From contig NZ_FQWS01000002.1 in NCBI RefSeq assembly GCF_900129745.1, forward strand, positions 248,001-312,000: a stretch of DNA of 64,000 nt, read 5' to 3'. Both the position numbers and the translations under genes were made by a program. The notes beneath the pieces were generated by a model. That model had not been told where the DNA came from. It saw nothing but the letters and a program-made list of their open reading frames with translations, and searched no databases. Of this stretch, positions 1-8,602 are shown in pieces (position 1 is the first letter of the stretch; each line of letters starts with the position of its first letter). Origin of the DNA: Winogradskyella jejuensis (GTDB taxonomy: Bacteria; Bacteroidota; Bacteroidia; Flavobacteriales; Flavobacteriaceae).

Positions 1-36
1 TAAACTCAAATCATTATTAATCTCGATTATCGAGTA

Positions 37-378
37 ATGGCACAACATTATAAATTAGACCGCGTAAGAGAACTAGCCGATAACGATGAGGATTTCGTAC
101 TGGCATTAGTAGGTGCATTTTTAGAGGAAGTCCCTGAAGATGCAGAACGTTTGCGCGTGGCTGTACCAGCAAAAGATTACAAAGAGACTTATCAAGCAGC
201 ACATAAAATGAAGCCAACCATAGACTTGTTTGAACTTGGTGTTTATGACCAGTTAATCGAAGTACAAGATTGGGGTAAGTTTGAACAAACAGATAACGAT
301 ATTACTCAACAACTTGAAGCATTATTGACTGCTGTAGAAAACACAGTAAACGAAATGCGTCAAGATTTTGGTCTGTAA
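37..378 (+). CDS. Hpt (histidine phosphotransfer) domain protein
   Basis: A 113-residue all-helical protein that fits a stand-alone histidine phosphotransfer domain. The motif AHKMKP places the phospho-accepting histidine at residue 56, with the usual lysine two residues later. Hpt proteins relay phosphoryl groups between response-regulator receiver domains; no sensor kinase is visible in this window, so its partners are unknown. The ATG at 37 follows a stop codon, and the stop is 3 bases before cinA, so the two are probably co-transcribed. Function call is by motif and length only. Confidence 0.8.
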   Translation: MAQHYKLDRVRELADNDEDFVLALVGAFLEEVPEDAERLRVAVPAKDYKETYQAAHKMKPTIDLFELGVYDQLIEVQDWGKFEQTDNDITQQLEALLTAVENTVNEMRQDFGL

Positions 379-381
379 ACT

Positions 382-1629
382 ATGAATGCTGAAATCATTA
401 CCATTGGCGATGAAATTCTCATTGGCCAAATTATAGATACAAATTCTGCTTTTCTAGGGAAGGAACTCAATAAAATTGGTGTTTCTGTCTACCAGATTAC
501 CTCTGTGCAAGATGATAAAGCTCACATTCTTAAATCCCTAAAAGAGGCTGAAGAGAATGCTGATATCATTATTATTACTGGCGGTTTGGGTCCTACCAAA
601 GACGATATTACCAAACATACCATTTGCGAATATTTTGATGATAACTTAGTACAAAACGATGTCGTTTTAGAACATATAGAGCATTTATTTTCAAAATATA
701 TCAATACACCAATCTCAGATATTAATAGGCAACAAGCTTTAGTGCCATCAAAGAGCATGGTCTTAACAAATAGATTTGGTACGGCGCCAGGTATGTGGTT
801 AGAGAAAAACGATAAAGTATTTGTGTCACTTCCAGGCGTACCTTATGAGATGAAAGCTTTGATTACTAATGAGGTGATTCCTAAATTGCAAAAACGTTTT
901 CAATTTCCGTACATCGCTCATAAAACATTATTGACTTACGGTTTGGGTGAGAGTGCTATTGCCAATCGAATTGAGGCATTTGAAGATAATCTTCCAGATT
1001 TCATAAAGCTTGCTTACTTACCAAATTTAGGACGCGTACGTTTAAGACTTTCCGGTAAGTATACAAATGAAGCCGTGCTTAATGCAGAAATGCAAAAGCA
1101 GGTGGAATTACTATTACCTCAAATAGAAGATATCTTTGTAGGCTATGAAGAGGATTTGTCCTTAGAAGCATTATTAGGAAAGCAATTGACTAAAATGGGA
1201 AAAACAGTAGCTGTTGCCGAAAGCTGTACTGGAGGAAGTATATCTCAAGCTATTACTACAAATGCAGGAGCTTCAAAATATTTTAAAGGTAGCGTTGTAA
1301 GTTATGCGTCGGAGTCAAAATCTAGAATTCTTGGTGTATCTGAAGAGGATATAAAAACACATTCGGTAGTAAGTGAGCAAGTCGCTAAGTCTATGGCAAA
1401 AGGTGTTTTAGAGCTATACGATACCGATTTTGCCATAAGTACAACAGGAAATGCTGGGCCATCAAAAGGAGATGCAGATGCCGAAGTTGGTACAGTTTGG
1501 ATAGGCATAGCTTCAAAAGACCATGTATATGCTGAGGTTTTTAAGTTTAGTAATCAACGCGAAAAGACTATTAAAAAAGCTACTAATAAAGCCTTTGAGA
1601 TGCTTCAAAAAGAAATTTCAAAAAAGTAA
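382..1629 (+). CDS. cinA: CinA family protein (competence/damage-inducible protein A)
   Basis: A 415-residue, full-length CinA. The N-terminal half is a MoaB/MogA-like molybdopterin-binding domain opening with ITIGDEIL and carrying GGLGPTKDD at residues 67-75. The C-terminal half is the CinA amidase domain with AVAESCTGG near residues 276-284. Family members act in pyridine nucleotide salvage (nicotinamide mononucleotide deamidase and/or ADP-ribose pyrophosphatase); which activity applies here cannot be told from sequence. It starts 3 bases after the Hpt gene. Confidence 0.93.
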   Translation: MNAEIITIGDEILIGQIIDTNSAFLGKELNKIGVSVYQITSVQDDKAHILKSLKEAEENADIIIITGGLGPTKDDITKHTICEYFDDNLVQNDVVLEHIEHLFSKYINTPISDINRQQALVPSKSMVLTNRFGTAPGMWLEKNDKVFVSLPGVPYEMKALITNEVIPKLQKRFQFPYIAHKTLLTYGLGESAIANRIEAFEDNLPDFIKLAYLPNLGRVRLRLSGKYTNEAVLNAEMQKQVELLLPQIEDIFVGYEEDLSLEALLGKQLTKMGKTVAVAESCTGGSISQAITTNAGASKYFKGSVVSYASESKSRILGVSEEDIKTHSVVSEQVAKSMAKGVLELYDTDFAISTTGNAGPSKGDADAEVGTVWIGIASKDHVYAEVFKFSNQREKTIKKATNKAFEMLQKEISKK

Positions 1630-1638
1630 TACTTTATA

Positions 1639-1669
1639 TTTGTTGAAACGTAAAGTTTTACTAAATTTG
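1639..1669 (+). promoter_or_regulatory. Promoter of the rpmB-rpmG operon
   Basis: TTTG at 1639-1642 and TAAATTTG at 1662-1669 are separated by 19 bases. This matches the Bacteroidetes primary sigma pattern, a -33 TTTG with a -7 TAnnTTTG. The start codon of rpmB lies 40 bases downstream. Confidence 0.7.
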
Positions 1670-1709
1670 CACCCTGTTTAAAAATAACGAATACCTAAAG
1701 AAGAATACA

Positions 1710-1946
1710 ATGTCAAGAGTTTGTGAACTTACTGGGAAAAAAGCAATGGTTGGGAACAATGTATCTCACGCCATGAATAAGACAAAACGCAAGTTTGATG
1801 CAAACTTAGTGAAGAAGCGTTTCTACATTCCAGAAGAGGATAAGTGGGTAACATTAAAGGTTTCTACATCTGCATTAAAGACTATCAATAAAATTGGTAT
1901 CACTGCTGCACTTAAAGAAGCTAGAGCAAAAGGATTTTACAAATAA
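1710..1946 (+). CDS. rpmB: 50S ribosomal protein L28
   Basis: A 78-residue basic protein opening with MSRVCELTGKKAMVGNNVSH, the typical L28 N-terminus, including the TGK and GNNVSHA motifs. It is a structural protein of the large ribosomal subunit. It heads a short cluster with L33 (27 bases downstream) and the DUF4295 protein, a common order in Bacteroidetes. Confidence 0.97.
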   Translation: MSRVCELTGKKAMVGNNVSHAMNKTKRKFDANLVKKRFYIPEEDKWVTLKVSTSALKTINKIGITAALKEARAKGFYK

Positions 1947-1973
1947 TAGCATTCGCGCTAAAGTCAATTTACA

Positions 1974-2156
1974 ATGGCAAAAAAAGGAAATAGAATACAA
2001 GTTATCTTAGAGTGCACAGAGCACAAAGCTTCCGGACAACCAGGGACTTCTAGATATATTACTACAAAAAACAAAAAGAATACGCCAGACCGTATGGAGA
2101 TTAAGAAATTTAATCCAATACTTAAGCGTATGACAGTTCATAAAGAGATAAAATAA
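1974..2156 (+). CDS. rpmG: 50S ribosomal protein L33
   Basis: A 60-residue protein with [18 protein letters not shown] at the N-terminus and [19 protein letters not shown] in the body, diagnostic of L33. Only one cysteine remains of the four that bind zinc in cysteine-rich L33 forms, so it is the zinc-free type. It is flanked by L28 and the DUF4295 gene with short gaps. Confidence 0.97.
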   Translation: MAKKGNRIQVILECTEHKASGQPGTSRYITTKNKKNTPDRMEIKKFNPILKRMTVHKEIK

Positions 2157-2162
2157 TAAGTC

Positions 2163-2315
2163 ATGGCAAAGAAATCAGTAGCGTCGTTACAGACAGGATC
2201 AAAACGTTTGACAAAAGCTATCAAAATGGTTAAGTCACCAAAAACTGGTGCTTACACTTTTGTGGAGTCAGTAATGGCACCAGAATTTGTCAATGAGTTT
2301 TTAGCAAAGAAATAA
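2163..2315 (+). CDS. DUF4295 family small basic protein
   Basis: A 50-residue protein starting MAKKSVASLQTGSKRLTKA and ending EFLAKK, then TAA. It begins 6 bases after the rpmG stop and is followed by the operon terminator. The sequence and its place behind rpmB-rpmG fit the Bacteroidetes-specific DUF4295 family. The very basic N-terminal half suggests RNA or ribosome association, but this is inference; no function is established. Confidence 0.88.
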   Translation: MAKKSVASLQTGSKRLTKAIKMVKSPKTGAYTFVESVMAPEFVNEFLAKK

Positions 2316-2338
2316 GCATTAGACACTAATGTTTTAGA

Positions 2339-2368
2339 AAACTGCTTTCGTTTGAAAGCAGTTTTTTT
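2339..2368 (+). terminator. Intrinsic terminator after the L28-L33-DUF4295 operon
   Basis: AAACTGCTTTC (2339-2349) and GAAAGCAGTTT (2354-2364) form a perfect 11-bp stem with a 4-base loop, followed by a T run. Confidence 0.88.
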
Positions 2369-2373
2369 ATGTC

Positions 2374-2381
2374 TATATTTG
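2374..2381 (+). promoter_or_regulatory. -7 element upstream of ftsY
   Basis: TATATTTG fits the Bacteroidetes -7 consensus TAnnTTTG and lies just beyond the preceding terminator, 72 bases before the ftsY ATG. No clear -33 TTTG is present at the usual distance. Confidence 0.5.
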
Positions 2382-2453
2382 AACAGTATCTGACAACTTA
2401 GCAGAGCATTAATAAAGGCAAGGTTGTTGTTCCACTTCAAGAAATTAATTTAC

Positions 2454-3428
2454 ATGAGTTTTTTCAAAAAAATATTTTCTTCAGAAAAGAAAGAAACCCT
2501 AGATAAAGGTTTAGAGAAATCTAAATCCTCATTTTTCAACAAACTTAACAAGGCTGTAGCAGGAAAATCTAAAGTCGATGATGATGTATTAGATAATCTT
2601 GAAGAAATCCTAGTCACCAGTGATGTTGGTGTAAATACAACACTTAAAGTCATTGAACGTATCGAAGCTAGAGTGGCGAAAGATAAATATTTGGGTACAT
2701 CAGAGCTTAATCAGATTTTAAGGGAAGAAATCGCAGGTTTATTATCCGAAACCAATTCGGGTGAAGATATCGATTATACCATTCCCGAATTACCAGCACA
2801 AGAAAATGGAAAGAAAACGCCTTACGTACTTATGGTCGTAGGTGTTAATGGAGTTGGCAAGACAACGACCATTGGAAAGTTAGCGTATCAGTTTAAGAAA
2901 AAAGGACTTAAAGTGGTTCTTGGTGCAGCAGATACCTTTAGAGCTGCAGCGATAGACCAATTACAAGTTTGGGCAGATAGAGTAGACGTACCAATGATTC
3001 GTCAAGAAATGGGAAGTGACCCAGCCTCTGTTGCGTTTGATGCTTTACAATCTGGAGTTAACCAAGATGCGGATGTTATTATTATAGATACGGCAGGACG
3101 TTTACATAATAAAGTCAACTTAATGAATGAGCTAACTAAAGTTAAACGTGTCATGCAAAAAGTAGTTGGCGATGCACCACACGATGTACTTCTCGTTTTA
3201 GATGGTTCTACAGGTCAAAATGCATTTGAGCAAGCCAAACAATTCACCGCGGCAACGGAAGTAACGTCGCTTGCTGTTACCAAATTGGATGGTACTGCAA
3301 AAGGTGGTGTTGTGATTGGTATAAGTGACCAGTTTCAAATTCCTGTAAAATACATTGGTGTTGGCGAAGGTATTGAAGACTTGCAAGTCTTTAATAAATA
3401 TGAATTTGTGGATTCGTTTTTTAAATAG
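2454..3428 (+). CDS. ftsY: Signal recognition particle receptor FtsY
   Basis: A 324-residue SRP GTPase that docks SRP-ribosome complexes at the inner membrane. An N-terminal helical N domain is followed by the GTPase domain: P-loop GVNGVGKTTT near residue 130, DTFRAAAIDQ, DTAGR near residue 213 and TKLDG near 276. The N-terminus MSFFKKIF is the usual amphipathic start, so I use the ATG at 2454 rather than a TTG at 2424 that would add ten residues. The acidic A domain is short, as in other Bacteroidetes. Confidence 0.95.
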   Translation: MSFFKKIFSSEKKETLDKGLEKSKSSFFNKLNKAVAGKSKVDDDVLDNLEEILVTSDVGVNTTLKVIERIEARVAKDKYLGTSELNQILREEIAGLLSETNSGEDIDYTIPELPAQENGKKTPYVLMVVGVNGVGKTTTIGKLAYQFKKKGLKVVLGAADTFRAAAIDQLQVWADRVDVPMIRQEMGSDPASVAFDALQSGVNQDADVIIIDTAGRLHNKVNLMNELTKVKRVMQKVVGDAPHDVLLVLDGSTGQNAFEQAKQFTAATEVTSLAVTKLDGTAKGGVVIGISDQFQIPVKYIGVGEGIEDLQVFNKYEFVDSFFK

Positions 3429-3431
3429 ATT

Positions 3432-3920
3432 ATGAAAAAAACACTTGTTTTTGTCTTATTATCATTTTCCTTTTTAAATTTTGAATCCTATGGAGGAAAG
3501 ATTAATAAAGGTCAAATAGATGAAAAAGCGATAAGCTTTTTAAAAGAAAATTATGGCTGGAATAAAGAAGATTTTTTGGTTATATCATTTAGACAACCTA
3601 AAAATAAATGCCACTACGACAACTACAAGAATTTAAGTAAGACAAATAGGGCAATTGCCAAATTTAGTGAGTCTATCGAAGAAAAAAGTACTAGGAATAT
3701 CCTCGTTTCATCAGATGCTGAAAAAGTAAAAGCCTATGTAGACTTAGAAAGTAGTTATATCGACTTTGAAGATTTTATTTTAAAGACTTTTTTTGAAAAA
3801 GCTAATTCTTGTTATGGATTAGTAGTAATTAACAACGAAGGACGTTATATGTCAATAGCAGGTGAGTTCGTAACAAAAGACGTTAATTCTTTTATTCATT
3901 TGCTGAAATTAGGTTACTAG
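3432..3920 (+). CDS. Exported protein of unknown function
   Basis: A 162-residue protein not recognised. Residues 1-21 look like a Sec signal peptide (MKKTLVFVLLSF..., cleavage probably after the YGG region). The mature part is mixed alpha/beta and has two cysteines, in NKCHY and NSCYG, that could form a disulfide. It starts 3 bases after the ftsY stop and is probably read through from it, though an exported protein has no obvious link to FtsY. Confidence 0.75.
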   Translation: MKKTLVFVLLSFSFLNFESYGGKINKGQIDEKAISFLKENYGWNKEDFLVISFRQPKNKCHYDNYKNLSKTNRAIAKFSESIEEKSTRNILVSSDAEKVKAYVDLESSYIDFEDFILKTFFEKANSCYGLVVINNEGRYMSIAGEFVTKDVNSFIHLLKLGY

Positions 3921-3973
3921 CTACTTATTTTTAAAGATAGGTCTTTTTCGTATTTTTATAAAAAATACGAACC

Positions 3974-5647
3974 ATGACTAAGTACCTTTCTTTATTTCTA
4001 TTGCTTTTTATTTTCTCATGTAAAGATGCTTCAAAATCTAATGAAGCACGCACACCAATCACTGAATCAGAAACTGTAGTTGACAATACAAAAACAGATG
4101 ACGATTTAAGTGCTATTTCAACCAAAGATTTTAGAGAGTTTAAAGTTCTAGACTCAAAGTTGATTACAAAAGCTGAAATCTGGGAGCGTATTAACCCTCA
4201 GATGGAGGACTTTAAAGAAGCCGATTACAACCGACTAAAACCAATGGTTTTAGAAAGTGATATGATGACGCTTCAAAAGCATATTGCTGATGGGAAGTTT
4301 AATTACGAGCAACTCACAAAATTCTATTTGTACCGTATTAGAAAATTTGACAGAGAAAATGATTTGTCATTAAATTCAGTTATCTCAATAAACCCAAATG
4401 TCATAAAAGAAGCTAAAGAAGTTGATGAAACGGAATTTGAAGAAGGTATGCACCCCATTTTTGGGATGCCAATTCTATTAAAGGATAATATTAATGCTGC
4501 GAACATGGTCACAACAGCTGGAGCGGCAGCTTTAAAAAATAACAAAACGAATGATGCATTTTTAACCAAACAATTAAAATCTAAAGGTGCGTTGATTCTT
4601 GGAAAAGCCAATCTGAGCGAATGGGCCTATTTTTTCTGCGGCGATTGCCCAAGCGGTTATTCGGCAATTGGCGGACAAACTTTAAATCCTTACGGGCGCA
4701 GAATTATAGATACTGGCGGTTCGAGTTCTGGTTCTGGTGTTGCCGTTTCTGCAAACTTTGCAGCGGCGGCAATTGGTAGTGAAACTTCGGGCTCTATTTT
4801 ATCGCCAGCGAGTAGTAATTCTATTGTTGGACTAAAGCCTACAATTGGTTTAGTAAGCCGTACTGGTGTAGTACCAATTTCTTCAACTTTAGATACCGCA
4901 GGTCCAATGACAAAAACCGTAATGGATAATGCTATTTTGTTAGATGCTATTTTTGGAGTAGATACTTCAGATTCTAAAGCTATTAATCCACTTTTAGATA
5001 ATGGATTTTATTATGAAGACTTAAAAAAAGCAAGAATTAATGGTAAGCGTTTTGGAGCTCCTAAGCGTTTACTAGAGGATTCTTTATATGTCAAAGCTTT
5101 AGAAGATTTAAAAGAGCAAGGTGCCGTTATTGTTGAAATCGAAGAAGAGAAACTAGGTTTGCCAAACTTCCTAAGATTATTAAATCTCGATATGAAAAAA
5201 GACTTACCAGCATATATGGAAGCCTATGCGAATAAGGACATAGCTATGCGAACTATTGAAGATTTTATGGCATTCAATTTAAAAGACTCATTAACGTCGA
5301 TGCCTTATGGACAAAATCTGTTTAAAGGTATTGCCAACGATAAAGGTGATGCTGCTTTTTTAGAGCGTATTAAAGACACTCTAAAAACCAATGGAAGACA
5401 GTATTTTGACAAGCCAATGCGAGCTCACAATCTAGATGGTTTTTTATCTATTAACAACTATCACGCTGGTTTTGCAGCTGTCGCAGAATATCCGGCATTG
5501 ACAGTGCCAATGGGATACCAAGACAATGGAAGACCAATGGGATTAACCTTTATTTCTAGTCGATTACGAGAGAAACAGTTGCTTGAGTGGGCTTATGTTT
5601 ATGAGCAAGCATCAAAAGCTAGAGTCGCACCGAAAGACTATAATTAA
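3974..5647 (+). CDS. Amidase-signature lipoprotein
   Basis: A 557-residue amidase-signature hydrolase. The N-terminus MTKYLSLFLLLFIFSC is a lipoprotein signal with the lipid-anchored cysteine at residue 16, so it acts in the periplasm. The family's Ser-cisSer-Lys triad is visible: the lysine in LLKDNIN near residue 170 and the serines in DTGGSSSGSG near 247-255. Such enzymes cleave amide bonds of small amides or peptides; the substrate is not predictable. A linker of about 50 acidic/Ser residues follows the anchor. Its stop overlaps the convergent serine hydrolase gene by 4 bases. Confidence 0.9.
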   Translation: MTKYLSLFLLLFIFSCKDASKSNEARTPITESETVVDNTKTDDDLSAISTKDFREFKVLDSKLITKAEIWERINPQMEDFKEADYNRLKPMVLESDMMTLQKHIADGKFNYEQLTKFYLYRIRKFDRENDLSLNSVISINPNVIKEAKEVDETEFEEGMHPIFGMPILLKDNINAANMVTTAGAAALKNNKTNDAFLTKQLKSKGALILGKANLSEWAYFFCGDCPSGYSAIGGQTLNPYGRRIIDTGGSSSGSGVAVSANFAAAAIGSETSGSILSPASSNSIVGLKPTIGLVSRTGVVPISSTLDTAGPMTKTVMDNAILLDAIFGVDTSDSKAINPLLDNGFYYEDLKKARINGKRFGAPKRLLEDSLYVKALEDLKEQGAVIVEIEEEKLGLPNFLRLLNLDMKKDLPAYMEAYANKDIAMRTIEDFMAFNLKDSLTSMPYGQNLFKGIANDKGDAAFLERIKDTLKTNGRQYFDKPMRAHNLDGFLSINNYHAGFAAVAEYPALTVPMGYQDNGRPMGLTFISSRLREKQLLEWAYVYEQASKARVAPKDYN

Positions 5648-6711
5648 TTGATTAATGTATTGATTTTTGCCCAAAGTTGATTATCAAAATCAGACAAGGC
5701 AAAATTATCATCATCGGCAGCGTTGCCCATTCGAATAACAACTAAATCTTTACTGGGTACGATGTAGATTTTCTGGTCGTTTTTTCCCAAAGCACAATAC
5801 ATATCGTCTGGAGCATTTGGAATTAATTTTCCTTGAAAAACAAACTGTGTTTGTGGTAACATATATGTTGATTTTCCGTTAAGCCACCACATGTAGCCAT
5901 AAGCTTCATTTAAATTTTGAGATGTTGTTGTCGCGTCTTGTAAATAGGTTTCAGGAATAATTTGTTCGTTTTCCCATTTCCCATTTGCAGAAGTTAATAA
6001 ACCAAAACGTGCCATGCTTCTCGTATTGCTCCAATAGACGTTAGCCAAACCCATAGGAATCCACGCACCCGACATGCCAATTTTGTTTTTTAATTTAGAG
6101 CTAAAATAGTTGTCCCAGTCTTGGTTAGACGCTTGGGCAATAACATCTTGAAGCTTTACATAAACACCATGATAAGCCCAACGTTCGCCAGCATCAGCAA
6201 CATAATTTAGATTTTGGACAGCGATATTTATAGAGAAATCATCTAGTCCAGAAGTCATGGTCAGCAAATTTCTGTTAGTAATTAATTGCTCTTTATCACT
6301 TGATATACTCGTCCAACCTTCGCCCAAATAATCCGAAACTTTATCATCAAGGTTTAATAGATTTTCAAATTGAGCAATACCAGTTATTGCTGTTGTTAAG
6401 GTTTTTCCGGCACTGGCCCAATACCAAGGCGATGATACAGAATGTCCATTGAAATACTCTTCAACAACAATTTTTCCTTTGTGAAGTATCATAAAACCCT
6501 TGCTGTTTTTTTCTTCTAAATAATTTAGAAGTGGCTGCAATTCAGAGGCATTCCAATTTAATTCTGAAATAGTAACTGTTTCCCATTCATCAGAGTTTAT
6601 TGGTGGAAAGTAAATATCTGTATTGTTATCTACAGGTTCTTGAGAAATATTCTCAGTTGAGCTACAAGAAAATAGAATTATAAATGAAGAAATTAGAAAC
6701 CTTATTCGCAT
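5644..6711 (-). CDS. Serine hydrolase lipoprotein, beta-lactamase class C fold
   Basis: A 355-residue protein with a lipoprotein signal (ILFSC, cysteine 16). ASAGK puts the catalytic pair at Ser100 and Lys103 (SxxK), and a tyrosine motif YHG follows near residue 180. The family includes class C beta-lactamases, DD-peptidases and esterases; resistance function should not be assumed. Its 3' end overlaps the amidase gene by 4 bases on the opposite strand. It is divergent from rimO, sharing a 131-base intergenic region. Confidence 0.85.
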   Translation of the reverse strand: MRIRFLISSFIILFSCSSTENISQEPVDNNTDIYFPPINSDEWETVTISELNWNASELQPLLNYLEEKNSKGFMILHKGKIVVEEYFNGHSVSSPWYWASAGKTLTTAITGIAQFENLLNLDDKVSDYLGEGWTSISSDKEQLITNRNLLTMTSGLDDFSINIAVQNLNYVADAGERWAYHGVYVKLQDVIAQASNQDWDNYFSSKLKNKIGMSGAWIPMGLANVYWSNTRSMARFGLLTSANGKWENEQIIPETYLQDATTTSQNLNEAYGYMWWLNGKSTYMLPQTQFVFQGKLIPNAPDDMYCALGKNDQKIYIVPSKDLVVIRMGNAADDDNFALSDFDNQLWAKINTLIN

Positions 6712-6815
6712 GGTGTTTTGATTTGGTTACAGTTAAGACTGCAAAAAATAAAAATAGTTTAAAATTCAATATTCATAAATGGTAGAATCAAAATTATATA
6801 TCCTAAATCATTATG

Positions 6816-6823
6816 TATCTTTG
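6816..6823 (+). promoter_or_regulatory. -7 element upstream of rimO
   Basis: TATCTTTG matches TAnnTTTG and lies 19 bases before the rimO ATG. No convincing -33 TTTG is seen. Confidence 0.5.
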
Positions 6824-6842
6824 CATGCTGATTTAAAAGACT

Positions 6843-8147
6843 ATGCGTACAAAAACTCTTAAGAAGAACAGAATTAATGTAGTAACACTCGGTTGTAGTA
6901 AAAATGTATACGACAGTGAGGTGTTAATGGGGCAATTAAAAGCCAGCGGAAAAGATATTGTTCATGAGCAAGAAGGTAATGTGGTTGTTATTAATACTTG
7001 CGGCTTTATTAATAATGCTAAAGAGGAAAGCGTCAACACCATTTTGCATTACATGCAAAAAAAGGAAGATGGCGATGTGGATAAGGTTTTTGTAACAGGT
7101 TGTTTAAGTGAGCGCTACAAACCAGATTTAGAGAAAGAAATCCCAAATGTAGACCAGTATTTTGGTACTACTGAGCTTCCTGGTTTATTAAAAGCCCTTG
7201 GCGCAGATTATAAGCATGAATTAATTGGCGAGCGTTTAACAACTACGCCTAAAAATTATGCTTATTTAAAGATTGCCGAAGGTTGTGATAGACCTTGTAG
7301 TTTTTGTGCTATTCCATTAATGCGAGGTAAACATAAGAGTACGCCAATTGAAGATTTGGTGACCGAAGCTGAAAAATTAGCAGCAAACGGCGTGAAGGAA
7401 CTAATACTCATTGCACAAGATTTAACCTATTACGGCTTAGATTTATATAAAAAACGAAACTTAGCTGAATTACTAGAAAACTTAGTAAAAGTTGAAGGTA
7501 TTGAGTGGATTCGTTTACATTACGCATTCCCAACAGGTTTCCCGATGGATGTTTTAGATATTATGAATCATGAACCGAAGATTTGCAATTATCTAGATAT
7601 TCCGTTACAACATATTTCAGATTCTATTTTGAAAAGTATGCGTCGTGGAACTACTAAAGAAAAGACAACTAAATTACTTAAGGAATTCAGAGCTAAAGTT
7701 CCCGAGATGACTATTAGAACAACACTGATTGTTGGTTATCCAGGGGAAACTGAAGAGGACTTTCAAACCCTAAAGCAATGGGTAAAAGACATGCGTTTTG
7801 AGCGTTTGGGTTGCTTTACCTATTCTCATGAAGAAAATACTCATGCTTATAATCTTGAAGATGACGTACCAGAAGCGGTGAAAATTCAACGTGCAAATGA
7901 GATAATGGAAATTCAATCTCAAATCTCATGGGAACTCAATCAGCAAAAAATAGGACAGGAGTTTAAAGTAGTTATTGACCGTAAAGAAGGTAATTACTTT
8001 GTAGGTCGTACCGAATTTGATTCTCCAGATGTGGACAACGAGGTTTTAATCGATGCTACTAAAACGTATCTTAAAACAGGTGAATTTACCACTGTTAAAG
8101 TCACAGAAGCTGAAGATTTTGACTTATACGGTGAAGTTATTTCTTAA
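6843..8147 (+). CDS. rimO: Ribosomal protein S12 methylthiotransferase RimO
   Basis: A 434-residue radical SAM enzyme that adds a methylthio group to an aspartate of ribosomal protein S12. The N-terminal MTTase domain has VTLGCSKNVYDSE with cysteines 18, 53 and 87 for the auxiliary cluster. The radical SAM motif CxxxCxxC is at residues 148-155 (CDRPCSFC), followed by the family RGKHKS. A TRAM domain ends the protein (VVIDRKEGNYFVGRTEFDSP). SPDVDNEV near the C-terminus favours RimO over MiaB. Confidence 0.95.
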   Translation: MRTKTLKKNRINVVTLGCSKNVYDSEVLMGQLKASGKDIVHEQEGNVVVINTCGFINNAKEESVNTILHYMQKKEDGDVDKVFVTGCLSERYKPDLEKEIPNVDQYFGTTELPGLLKALGADYKHELIGERLTTTPKNYAYLKIAEGCDRPCSFCAIPLMRGKHKSTPIEDLVTEAEKLAANGVKELILIAQDLTYYGLDLYKKRNLAELLENLVKVEGIEWIRLHYAFPTGFPMDVLDIMNHEPKICNYLDIPLQHISDSILKSMRRGTTKEKTTKLLKEFRAKVPEMTIRTTLIVGYPGETEEDFQTLKQWVKDMRFERLGCFTYSHEENTHAYNLEDDVPEAVKIQRANEIMEIQSQISWELNQQKIGQEFKVVIDRKEGNYFVGRTEFDSPDVDNEVLIDATKTYLKTGEFTTVKVTEAEDFDLYGEVIS

Positions 8148-8231
8148 TTAAAGCGGGCTTTCTTTTACCTTTTATTATTAGGCAATATATTTTATACAAG
8201 AGTAGTAATCCCATGATTTCGTGATATTTAA

Positions 8232-8399
8232 TTTGATATTATAAAATTTAAGTTTTCAACTTTTGATATCTATACTCAAGAAAATATAAATACAGCTGAA
8301 AGAATTAGAAAAATTGTAAAAGCTAATCGTTCTTTAGAACGCTTAGCACGTTTTGATTTGTTTTTAGAGAAATTCATAATGTTTGTGTTTTGTGGTTAA
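8232..8399 (+). pseudogene. Possible gene remnant (55-codon open frame without start)
   Basis: Stop-to-stop open frame with no usable start codon until near its end. It encodes a plausible helical protein segment containing ENINTAERIRKIVKANRS and LERLARFDLFLEK. I do not recognise the family. Composition looks protein-like, but at 55 codons in AT-rich DNA chance cannot be excluded. Confidence 0.3.
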
Positions 8400-8415
8400 A
8401 CATTAGTTTTTGTAG

Positions 8416-8559
8416 CGCCCCGCAACTGGAAGTCTGCAGTCATATCCAGCGCAAGACACCACAAAACTGGTAGTCATTTGTAATGACCCTACAAACTTAC
8501 ATGATGGTCTTAACGAAATAAAAGAATCTCTACGGACAATAAGTGGACTTAGCCTATAA
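8416..8559 (+). pseudogene. Possible gene remnant (47-codon open frame without start)
   Basis: Open frame bounded by stops at 8413-8415 and 8557-8559, with no start codon. The translation contains TTKLVVICNDPTNLHDGL and NEIKESLRTISGLSL, which looks like a beta-strand followed by a helix of a real protein. The family is not recognised, and it may be the tail of the same lost gene as the frame at 8232-8399. Confidence 0.3.
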
Positions 8560-8564
8560 TAGTA

Positions 8565-8582
8565 CCGGACAAAACGTGGACA
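8565..8582 (+). promoter_or_regulatory. 18-bp direct-repeat box a (orphan copy)
   Basis: CCGGACAAAACGTGGACA: half-sites GGACA at 8567 and 8578, 11 bases apart. It lies 20 bases beyond the 3' end of the first TPR-HTH regulator. Neither strand has a gene start at a suitable distance, so it looks like a leftover operator of a lost gene. Confidence 0.55.
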
Positions 8583-8602
8583 TATTTATTTAAAATATGG
8601 AA

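Larger units (their letters stand above)
8148..8602. other. 455-base region without an intact gene
   Basis: No complete gene with a start codon is visible. The region holds a weak hairpin just after rimO (AAAGC/GCTTT near 8151-8162), two open-frame scraps on the plus strand described separately, and one copy of the 18-bp box (8565-8582) at its right edge. Overall it reads like decayed DNA between rimO and the first TPR-HTH regulator. Confidence 0.6.

Noticed and set aside
5644..6711. Antibiotic-resistance beta-lactamase
   Set aside because: Only the SxxK fold family is supported; a lipoprotein of this type is as likely an esterase or DD-peptidase.
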